Positions 1 through 5,363 of a stretch of DNA of 7,787 bases are shown piece after piece. Made by a program: the position numbers and the translations under genes. The notes below the pieces were generated by a model. That model was not told the origin of the DNA, ran no database searches, and saw only the letters and a list, made by a program, of their open reading frames with translations. Every line of letters starts with the position of its first letter. Position 1 is the first letter of the stretch. Location of the stretch: contig DWVA01000136.1 in the NCBI GenBank assembly GCA_019120475.1, positions 1-7,787 of the forward strand. Direction: 5' to 3'. Source of the stretch: Candidatus Blautia intestinipullorum. Lineage in GTDB: Bacteria; Bacillota; Clostridia; Lachnospirales; Lachnospiraceae.

Positions 1-358
1 TTTCTTCTTCTGACTCCAGAAGGATGATTGTTCCGTTTCCCATAATGCTGCGATATGCATAGGAATAACTGCATGTATAGTCACCGGTGATGATCTCATG
101 CCGGCAGTCCATCTCAATTGCCGCATGTGGATCAGCCTTGATCGCATCCGCCTTTCTTCCCTCACCGGAACCATGGAAATACAGTGTGATTTTTACATTT
201 CCATTATTGTCTTTCAATTCATATCCGTAATTGACCGGAACGATAAACATTCCCTCTTCATCATGAAGACCCAGTCGTACGACGTCGCATTCATCCAGTA
301 TGTCTTTTATCAGCGACGGATCATGAATTTCTCTTTTATGCAGACGCATTTTCCTCAT
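1..358 (-). CDS. NimA-like pyridoxamine 5'-phosphate oxidase-fold protein, partial (C-terminus beyond left edge)
   Basis: The first 119 residues are visible and no stop is reached before the window edge. They match the pyridoxamine 5'-phosphate oxidase-like FMN-binding split-barrel family that includes nitroimidazole-resistance (NimA) proteins. Family-type signatures are CDVVRLGL (24-31), IVPVNYGY (39-46), the LYFHGSGEGRK segment (59-69) with a His at 62 in the place of the catalytic His described in NimA, and AYRSIMGNGT (101-110). Such proteins bind a flavin or related cofactor in the cytoplasm; their natural substrates are mostly unknown, and a few reduce nitroimidazole drugs. The ATG at 358 is chosen because GAGAGGAG (367-374) lies 8 bases upstream. 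A second in-frame ATG at 349 is possible but too far from that site. The start lies inside the end of the DUF89 gene (23-base overlap), so the two are probably translated in coupled fashion as the last genes of the operon. Family assignment is firm; drug resistance is not implied. Confidence 0.88.
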   Translation of the reverse strand, partial: MRKMRLHKREIHDPSLIKDILDECDVVRLGLHDEEGMFIVPVNYGYELKDNNGNVKITLYFHGSGEGRKADAIKADPHAAIEMDCRHEIITGDYTCSYSYAYRSIMGNGTIILLESEEE

Positions 359-1229
359 GCGTGATTCTCCTCTCGTTTATAAGCAATCCCTGAAAACGGT
401 CTGCCTGAAATCGTTTCACAAACCAGTCACATTTGCAAAGGAACAGATAATAAATATTGAGACCGCACCCGTGGATAGTCTCAAAATTTCCCTGACCCTT
501 TGAGATGATCACATCCGCTGTTTCAATCTCATGACATGCCTCATCGCTGATATCGTCCAAATCTGTTCCGCCAATACCGCTTCCATTCTCCATTACTTTT
601 ACCACACGGTCAAGTCCTATATAAGAGGCAGCCTCAAGATCTGCGTCATTTGCCACAGGCTCGCCTCTTACAAGAGCCGTTATTTCCAGATTCGGATACT
701 GCTCCCGAATGATCTTAAGAGCTATTTTGTCAAGGACTACTTCCCCACAATTATCGGTCAGGTAAACAAGCTTTTTTCCTTTCTCAAGATCCTGACAAAG
801 TCTGTCATACTCTGTAGAATCAAGACCTGACTTTTCCTGCTTTTCAAAAAGTTCCAGCAGTTTCTCTTTTGAGATATCTTTTACCGCGGCATAGTCGATA
901 TAATTTCCTGTGCGCGCATAGCAAAGAGCTGATTCCAACGAATCCTTATGTTCCCTGATTTTCTTCTCTATATCTGATTCCATAGAAAGCAGGAAATCAT
1001 TAAACTCTTTTTTCACTTCTGCCATACCGTCCTTTTTGCCCCAGTATTTCTCATAAATTCTTGACAATGGTTTCACCAGAGCCGGCGCGGACAGATCCGG
1101 ATTACATGAAGAAAGAAATGCCAGAACTTCTCTCATATATCTCATTTTCTTATCTTCATCATCAAATTCCCGTACCTGAGACTCCTGCATCTGGATCAGA
1201 CAGGTGAGGCAGAATGAATTAATCTTCAT
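336..1229 (-). CDS. DUF89 (ARMT1-like) metal-dependent phosphatase, putative metabolite damage-control enzyme
   Basis: This 297-residue protein belongs to the DUF89 family, whose characterised members are divalent-metal-dependent phosphatases that remove phosphate from damaged or over-accumulated sugar phosphates and related metabolites. Visible marks are an N-terminal CxxC (C7, C10), the nucleophile/metal motif TDNCGE (158-163, D159 and N160), RGEPVANDA (188-196), KGQGNFET (244-251) and KCDW (266-269). The stand-alone form with CxxC resembles the prokaryotic subfamily I. Residues after about 275 (GLLINERRI onward) form a tail that overlaps the next gene and may be less conserved. The start at 1229 has a near-perfect AGGAGG (1236-1241) 6 bases upstream. 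It follows the flavin reductase gene by 14 bases and overlaps the NimA-like gene by 23 bases, so it is an internal operon gene. The family call is secure; the substrate cannot be read from the sequence. Confidence 0.92.
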   Translation of the reverse strand: MKINSFCLTCLIQMQESQVREFDDEDKKMRYMREVLAFLSSCNPDLSAPALVKPLSRIYEKYWGKKDGMAEVKKEFNDFLLSMESDIEKKIREHKDSLESALCYARTGNYIDYAAVKDISKEKLLELFEKQEKSGLDSTEYDRLCQDLEKGKKLVYLTDNCGEVVLDKIALKIIREQYPNLEITALVRGEPVANDADLEAASYIGLDRVVKVMENGSGIGGTDLDDISDEACHEIETADVIISKGQGNFETIHGCGLNIYYLFLCKCDWFVKRFQADRFQGLLINERRITHEENASA

Positions 1230-1243
1230 GACGAACCTCCTGT

Positions 1244-1750
1244 TTACTTTTTCAGAACTTTCACGATCTCTGCTATATACATGGTGTGGTAGTCTTTCTC
1301 AGGATACCATTTCGTATCGCATTCACCGTCGATAAAACAGTCCGGCACCATCTCCTGAACGTAGAGTTTCCTGCACACAAAGATTTCTTCCGCCTCTTCC
1401 ACTGCAGTTGTTCCGTCAATTCCGAAAGGATGCAGACCTGCCTCTTTCCATTTGTTATCCACATTTCTTCCTGATACAGAACCGCACACATTCAGCGCTT
1501 TGCGGTACTCTTCCGAAAGAAACGACAGTGTAAAATACTCATTCTTATCAATAAACTCTTTTGTATATCTCTGAGGGCGGATGTACACTGTTGCTACAGG
1601 TTTTCCCCACATGATCCCGACGCCGCCCCAGCTTGCCGTCATCGTATTGGATGAATCATTATCCCCTGCCGTGACCAGCATCCACTGTCTGCTGATCTTG
1701 TCGAAAGGATTGAATTTTAATGTTGAGATATCTGTTTCTTTAAATTTCAT
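1244..1750 (-). CDS. Flavin reductase-like domain protein (FMN-binding split barrel)
   Basis: This is a 168-residue cytoplasmic protein of the flavin reductase-like (flavoredoxin-type) family, which binds FMN and transfers electrons from NAD(P)H or a partner protein to flavin or another acceptor. Visible marks are WMLVTAG (23-29), the FMN-binding type stretch TMTASWGG (36-43), YIRPQRYTKEFID (56-68), LNVCGSVSGRNVDKW-like residues (87-101) and the C-terminal DYHTMYIAEI (153-162). Length and motif order agree with complete members. AGGAG (1761-1765) stands 10 bases before the ATG. The gene lies 33 bases after the HD hydrolase gene and 14 bases before the DUF89 gene, so it is almost certainly co-transcribed with them. 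There is no adjacent oxygenase that would use reduced flavin. The NimA-like protein two genes downstream has a related fold and may share flavin chemistry, but that is inference. Confidence 0.92.
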   Translation of the reverse strand: MKFKETDISTLKFNPFDKISRQWMLVTAGDNDSSNTMTASWGGVGIMWGKPVATVYIRPQRYTKEFIDKNEYFTLSFLSEEYRKALNVCGSVSGRNVDNKWKEAGLHPFGIDGTTAVEEAEEIFVCRKLYVQEMVPDCFIDGECDTKWYPEKDYHTMYIAEIVKVLKK

Positions 1751-1783
1751 TTTCTATATTCTCCTGTTTCAGAAATGTTTTAT

Positions 1784-2374
1784 TTAACCTTCGATTGCAT
1801 CCATCTCTTTCCTGATGTCCGCCTCACAGGACTGCATGGCGCGAAGGGTTTTATCAAAGAGTTCATTTAATTCCCATCCCAGATTTTCTGCACCGGTACG
1901 GATAATATCCCTCGAGCATCCTGCTGCGAAACGCTTATCTTTAAACTTTTTCTTCACGCTGGATACTTCCATATCAGACACGCTTTTGGACGGACGCATA
2001 AGGGCAGCCGCCCAGATCAGTCCGGTCAGCTCGTCCGCGGCAAAGAGAACTTTCTCCATCTCATGCTCCGGTTTTATATCACTGCAGATTCCATAGCCGT
2101 GGGAACAGACTGAGCGGATCATATCTTCTCCCACTCCAGCTTCCTTTAAAAGCTCCGGAGCTTTCCGGCAGTGCTCCTCGGGGTAGATTTCAAAATCGAT
2201 ATCATGCAGAAGCCCGGTAATCCCCCAGTAGTCTTCCTCATCGCCATATCCAAGTTCCCTGGCAAACCATCGCATGGTCTTCTCAACTGTGATCCCATGC
2301 TGGATATGAAACGGCTCTTTATTATATTTTCTGAGTAATTTAAGCGCTTCATCCCTTGATATTGTACTTGTCAT
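1784..2374 (-). CDS. HD-superfamily predicted hydrolase (COG2316-like)
   Basis: The 196-residue protein has the pattern of the HD metal-dependent hydrolase superfamily: H26 in the first helix, the H57-D58 doublet in GLLHDID (54-60), H92 and H104, and D114 in AADELTGLI (112-120). The tail WAAALMRPSKSVSDMEV (121-137) followed by VKKKFKDKRFAAG (140-152) is characteristic of the family called predicted HD-superfamily hydrolase COG2316. Members are small, stand-alone, cytoplasmic and biochemically uncharacterised; phosphomonoester or nucleotide hydrolysis is the usual HD activity. The ATG at 2374 is preceded by GAAGGA (2381-2386). The gene is the first of a four-gene operon behind a consensus promoter at 2458-2486, and its leader carries a long hairpin (2398-2437). 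All metal-ligand residues of the HD pattern appear present, so the protein is probably active. Confidence 0.9.
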   Translation of the reverse strand: MTSTISRDEALKLLRKYNKEPFHIQHGITVEKTMRWFARELGYGDEEDYWGITGLLHDIDFEIYPEEHCRKAPELLKEAGVGEDMIRSVCSHGYGICSDIKPEHEMEKVLFAADELTGLIWAAALMRPSKSVSDMEVSSVKKKFKDKRFAAGCSRDIIRTGAENLGWELNELFDKTLRAMQSCEADIRKEMDAIEG

Positions 2375-2380
2375 GATCTT

Positions 2381-2386
2381 TCCTTC
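2381..2386 (-). promoter_or_regulatory. Ribosome binding site of the HD hydrolase gene
   Basis: GAAGGA on the minus strand, 6 bases before the ATG at 2374. It lies 11 bases beyond the 3' end of the leader hairpin (2398), so the hairpin leaves this site exposed unless an alternative fold forms. Confidence 0.7.
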
Positions 2387-2397
2387 TTTCTATTGAA

Positions 2398-2437
2398 GCG
2401 CCCTTTTCCAAAAAACAAATCTTTTGAAAAAGAGCGC
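2398..2437 (-). other. Long RNA hairpin in the 5' leader of the HD operon
   Basis: The arms 2398-2413 and 2422-2437 can pair over 16 positions around an 8-base loop. Read as minus-strand RNA, all 16 positions pair, with two G-U wobbles (2402/2433 and 2408/2427). On the plus strand those two positions would be C-A mismatches, so the structure is better formed in the minus-strand transcript. Predicted transcription begins near 2451-2452, placing the hairpin about 14 bases from the 5' end and 23 bases before the start codon. No U-run follows it on the minus strand, so it is not a standard intrinsic terminator of the upstream HAD gene. It may be a 5' stabilising stem, a processing site or a regulatory leader; the sequence does not decide. 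On the plus strand a T5 run lies seven bases beyond the right arm, which would suit a weak terminator in that direction, but no plus-strand gene is present. Confidence 0.6.
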
Positions 2438-2457
2438 ATTCTGTTTTTACCTATCCT

Positions 2458-2486
2458 ATTATACACAGTGCCGCCGGAAATTACAA
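2458..2486 (-). promoter_or_regulatory. Sigma-A type promoter for the HD-flavin reductase-DUF89-NimA-like operon
   Basis: On the minus strand, TTGTAA (2481-2486) serves as the -35 element and a perfect TATAAT (2458-2463) as the -10 element, separated by 17 bases. The predicted start of transcription is near 2451-2452, giving a leader of about 77 bases. The -35 element begins 12 bases after the stop of the HAD gene, and no terminator lies between them, so read-through from upstream may add to expression. Confidence 0.8.
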
Positions 2487-2498
2487 TAAAGCTGTAAC

Positions 2499-3233
2499 TT
2501 ATTCCGCCAAAAGGATCCTTGTCATCAGCTTCATATCCATCTTTTTCAGCACATGGTCTGCTCCGGGCAATTCTTCTTTTGGGGATATCTCCGTCCTTAC
2601 ATACAGAGTTGCAAGTCCGGCATTCTTCGCCCCTTCTATGTCACATACGCCGTCGTTTCCGACCATGACAGCTCTGTCTCTCTCAATGCCATATGTATGG
2701 ATAAGCTTTTCAAAAAAACGTACATCCGGTTTTTTACATTCATGTTCGGAAGAAATAAAAATACCGTCGAAATATGGCGTGATCCCCAGTGCATTCATCT
2801 CGTATTCTGTGAATATCTTCTGTGCGTTCGATAAAAGATAAACCTTCTTTCCCCCATCCCGTAATGCGGAGAGCATTTCTTTCGTACCGTTATACAGCTT
2901 CAGATGTTCCATCGACAGAATACGGAAAAACTGTCCCGCATGCCTTGACAGAACTTCATCAGCATCTATGCCTTTTTTCCGAAACAGCGCCATAAATACA
3001 TCTTCAATCCTGATTTCGGGATATGCTTCGTGAGCATCTTTCCGGATCCCGGCTTTTCCCGCACTCATCTCTGCAGTCAGGCAGTCATAGGCTTGATGCA
3101 GCTCATCCGGAGTGTACTCCGCTCCGTAGAATGCATAGAACAGTGCGAGCCTTTCCCACAATTCAGGTTTCTTTTCATCTGTACGGATGTCCACAAGTGT
3201 TCCATACAGATCAAAAATACATGTATCATACAT
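2499..3233 (-). CDS. HAD-superfamily hydrolase (haloacid dehalogenase-like, phosphatase type)
   Basis: The 244-residue protein is a cytoplasmic HAD hydrolase. Motif I is FDLYGTLVD (7-15) with nucleophile D8; the usual acid/base Asp two residues on is Tyr at position 10. Motif II is LLSNA (133-137, S135), motif III is KKPD (167-170) and motif IV is VGNDGVCDIEGA (191-202, D194 and D198). A helical cap of subfamily I type lies between about residues 17 and 110. The DxYGT form of motif I is found in 2-haloacid dehalogenases and in several uncharacterised HAD proteins, so the reaction could be phosphoester hydrolysis with altered protonation or another C-X bond hydrolysis. GGGGAGG (3244-3250) stands 10 bases before the ATG. 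The gene follows the ATPase gene by 29 bases and may be the last of that transcription group. The substrate is unknown. Confidence 0.9.
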   Translation of the reverse strand: MYDTCIFDLYGTLVDIRTDEKKPELWERLALFYAFYGAEYTPDELHQAYDCLTAEMSAGKAGIRKDAHEAYPEIRIEDVFMALFRKKGIDADEVLSRHAGQFFRILSMEHLKLYNGTKEMLSALRDGGKKVYLLSNAQKIFTEYEMNALGITPYFDGIFISSEHECKKPDVRFFEKLIHTYGIERDRAVMVGNDGVCDIEGAKNAGLATLYVRTEISPKEELPGADHVLKKMDMKLMTRILLAE

Positions 3234-3262
3234 CTTTACTTATCCTCCCCGCTTCTTATACA

Positions 3263-4123
3263 TCAATCCGTAAATTCATCACAATGATCCCGGAAAAATG
3301 TATAGTACGTCCTTACATTTTCCAATTCTGTCCATCTTTTCACATCCGCCGGGTCTTCATCCAGATCATAGATCTTTGCATCTCTCATAGCCAGGAGAAA
3401 CGGTGAATGCGTAGAGATCACAAACTGACAGCCAAAAAACCTTGCCGAATCTTCCAGGAACTTTACAAGCTCCTGCTGTCTTGCAGGAGACAGGCTGTTC
3501 TCCGGCTCACCCAGCAGAAACAGCCCGTTTTCAGTAACCTTTTCCGAAAAGTAAATAAATGCACTTTCTCCGTTGGAATATTCCCTGATATTATCCATCA
3601 GCTCTGACCTGACATACCTGGACTGCGTCAGGCGTCTTGCTTTCGTGACCTTTTTCAATCTTTCGTAATCATCCAGGGAACGCATCTGAAAGTCTGCATA
3701 CTTCGCGTCCAGATAATCCTCGAAGAGCGATTCCTTCTTCCTGTCTATCCCCTCATTCATACTGCGGATATTCAGCATATAGTCAAAAACATCGTCGCTT
3801 GTAATAACGCGGCTGTTCACGGGAATCCGCCCTTTCAGTTGATAGTCGCAGAGATCCAGATAGTCCTGAAAAAAATTGGACTTATTAAATACACTGTCCC
3901 TCGAAAGCTGAAGTTTTTCTCCGATCACATTCAGAACCGTCGTTTTCCCTGATCCGTTTCCTCCATACAGGATCGTAACCGGCTCAAAATCAATCCGTTG
4001 GAGGTGATGCCCTGAAAGGATCTGAAAGGGATAAAAAGAGTCATAGCACGTCCTTTTCTGATTTACAAAAAAGTCAAATTCCCTGTCGCTGTCAGGAAAA
4101 GTAAAATACTCTAAATATATCAT
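3263..4123 (-). CDS. AAA/ABC-type predicted ATPase (COG3910-like) with altered Walker B
   Basis: The 286-residue protein has the compact ABC/SMC-like ATPase layout: Walker A GGNGSGKT (54-61), signature-like YSNGES (182-187), Walker B region LFLLGEPENS (201-210), D-loop-like SLSPARQQ (210-217) and H-switch ISTHSPFLL (236-244, H239). Its short central insert (about 80-180) is too small for a long SMC coiled coil. It resembles the small soluble predicted ATPases grouped as COG3910. The Asp before the catalytic Glu is Gly205 (GGT, 3509-3511), whereas family members usually have DEPE. The presumed catalytic glutamate E206 remains. The ATG overlaps the stop of the SH3-repeat protein gene (ATGA, 4120-4123), and GAGAGG (4131-4136) lies inside that gene, so translation is probably coupled. 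Function is unknown; related ATPases occur in defence, repair and transport settings, but no nuclease or methylase partner is nearby. Confidence 0.88.
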   Translation of the reverse strand: MIYLEYFTFPDSDREFDFFVNQKRTCYDSFYPFQILSGHHLQRIDFEPVTILYGGNGSGKTTVLNVIGEKLQLSRDSVFNKSNFFQDYLDLCDYQLKGRIPVNSRVITSDDVFDYMLNIRSMNEGIDRKKESLFEDYLDAKYADFQMRSLDDYERLKKVTKARRLTQSRYVRSELMDNIREYSNGESAFIYFSEKVTENGLFLLGEPENSLSPARQQELVKFLEDSARFFGCQFVISTHSPFLLAMRDAKIYDLDEDPADVKRWTELENVRTYYTFFRDHCDEFTD

Positions 4124-4929
4124 CTGCTGACCTCTCTATATCTTTTTTGTCTTATCCAGAACCACCAGATCAAAATTCCTGCTGTTCCGGCAATGATGAT
4201 AACCGGAATGACCAGAAAGACTACAGAAAATCGTCCGCTTACTTTCACGGCGTCAATCTGTGACGCGTCAATTTCCTGCGCAGGGATCAGTTCATGCTCA
4301 ACTCTCTGCGGAATGCCGGTATCTTCCATATCTGAAAGACAGATCCAGATATCTCTCGTGCCGTGCATATACGCCCTATATCCCCACAGACGTCCATCGG
4401 GATCCTTATAGAATGTCGTAATTTCATAATCGTCCGTTACAGAGGCATCAGGCCGGTCTATAACGCCGGATTCCGGATAAGACCATGATACAAATTCTGT
4501 TCCGTAGGAAAGCAGATACGGCTCATCTTCATATATTTCATTGGAATGTTCCTCCATAAATTCCGGAGTTCCGTATTCCAGATACAGATCCGCCATAAGA
4601 ATCCATTTATCCAAGGATTCTGCCAGTCCCCACTCAATTCCATCTTTGTCAGTATAGACAAAAGAAATATAGATCTTCTCCCCCTCCTGTGCCCTCTGAT
4701 TACCTGTAACAAGATTCGGAGCATCCCACAGATATGTATCCGCTCCCGCTATACACGATCGGTCAAAATATGAGCACTCGTCACTATGTCTCCCGTAGAA
4801 ATCATTGTCAGGCTCAAAAATAACATCAGCCGATGCCGAAAGCGGGTGTGCAAAGACAAATACGACAATACAGACAGATATTACCATTCTCAAAAAGACT
4901 TTTCTTTTTCTGTCATGTTCCGTCTTCAT
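4120..4929 (-). CDS. Secreted, C-terminally membrane-anchored protein with two SH3-like repeats
   Basis: The 269-residue protein starts with a basic N-terminus and hydrophobic helix (11-28) ending in SASA-D, a good signal peptidase I site after A34. A second hydrophobic helix (about 234-258) followed by RQKRYREVSR anchors the C-terminus with a short cytoplasmic tail, so residues 35-233 should face outside. This part holds two related units, about 66-115 and 147-201. Each has an early W-x(2)-P-like strand, a DxDGxxWG motif (94-101 and 176-183) and a W-I-x-L/M strand (W109, W195), as in bacterial SH3-like domains. Cys52 and Cys59 could form a disulfide. AGGGAGGA (4936-4943) lies in the end of the upstream membrane-protein gene, 6 bases before the ATG. 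Proteins of this layout are, to my recollection, common beside a small membrane protein in Clostridia; their role is undescribed. A cell-wall or ligand-binding role is inference. Confidence 0.82.
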   Translation of the reverse strand: MKTEHDRKRKVFLRMVISVCIVVFVFAHPLSASADVIFEPDNDFYGRHSDECSYFDRSCIAGADTYLWDAPNLVTGNQRAQEGEKIYISFVYTDKDGIEWGLAESLDKWILMADLYLEYGTPEFMEEHSNEIYEDEPYLLSYGTEFVSWSYPESGVIDRPDASVTDDYEITTFYKDPDGRLWGYRAYMHGTRDIWICLSDMEDTGIPQRVEHELIPAQEIDASQIDAVKVSGRFSVVFLVIPVIIIAGTAGILIWWFWIRQKRYREVSR

Positions 4930-4932
4930 AAC

Positions 4933-5298
4933 CTATCCTCCCTGTTGCATCAGCATTGAAAGAACCAATCCCGCGCCAAATGAAATTGCATTCAGTACAA
5001 GCGCCATTCTCCATGGACCGTACTCTCTTTCCTGCCATATCATACATTTCCGGAACAAGAACCCCTCTGAAATAAAAACAAGCGCCTCTGCAGCCAATAC
5101 TGCCGCATTAAACGGAATCCGGGTGTAAGCAGGAAGCATCAGGCTGAGAAGGACAGCTAAAGGATTTGTGACAGTATTGACGAGAAGGAGAAGTATCTGC
5201 TCTTTTTTCTCTATACCGAAGAAAAGTCTGGCCGCCCCGCCTTCAACCACGACTGTCAGTATCCATGACAAGATAAATAATATACATAATTGGATCAT
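4933..5298 (-). CDS. Small four-helix integral membrane protein, uncharacterised
   Basis: The 121-residue protein is almost entirely hydrophobic, with predicted membrane segments at about 1-19, 35-55, 63-83 and 97-117. Polar residues sit within or beside the helices: E19, the NTVTNP motif (41-46), E71 and N103. Such conserved-looking polar residues suggest a specific function rather than a simple anchor, but I know no characterised homologue. GAGGAAA (5304-5310) stands 5 bases before the ATG at 5298. The stop lies only 3 bases before the start of the SH3-repeat protein gene, and the end of this gene supplies that gene's ribosome binding site. The tight spacing suggests the two products form a pair in the membrane. 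No convincing promoter is visible in the 65 bases separating it from the nitrilase gene, so it may be read from upstream. Confidence 0.82.
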   Translation of the reverse strand: MIQLCILFILSWILTVVVEGGAARLFFGIEKKEQILLLLVNTVTNPLAVLLSLMLPAYTRIPFNAAVLAAEALVFISEGFLFRKCMIWQEREYGPWRMALVLNAISFGAGLVLSMLMQQGG

Positions 5299-5363
5299 CG
5301 CAGTTTCCTCATACTATAAGAGTATCTCCTGTACAGATTTGTTGCATCCTATTTGATAACATT
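5299..5363 (-). other. Intergenic gap between nitrilase and membrane-protein genes
   Basis: This 65-base gap contains the GAGGAAA ribosome binding site of the membrane-protein gene (5304-5310) and a small inverted repeat with 5-base arms at 5311-5325 (ATACT/AGTAT). A TATAGT hexamer (minus strand, 5313-5318) could be a -10 element, but no acceptable -35 hexamer lies 16-18 bases upstream. No intrinsic terminator is visible. Confidence 0.35.

Noticed and set aside
98..364. An 88-codon plus-strand frame near the left edge
   Set aside because: It is antisense to the NimA-like gene, which shows clear family motifs.
2398..2437. The leader hairpin as an intrinsic terminator of the HAD gene
   Set aside because: It lies downstream of a consensus promoter and is followed by a purine-rich ribosome binding region on the minus strand rather than a U-run.
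3023..3406. A 127-codon plus-strand frame spanning the HAD/ATPase junction
   Set aside because: It covers two well-supported minus-strand genes and gives no plausible protein.
5296..5316. A five-codon leader peptide (MRKLR) whose stop overlaps the membrane-protein start
   Set aside because: Its ATG is 13 bases from the nearest AGGAG, and such a short frame is expected by chance; its bases are better explained as the ribosome binding site.
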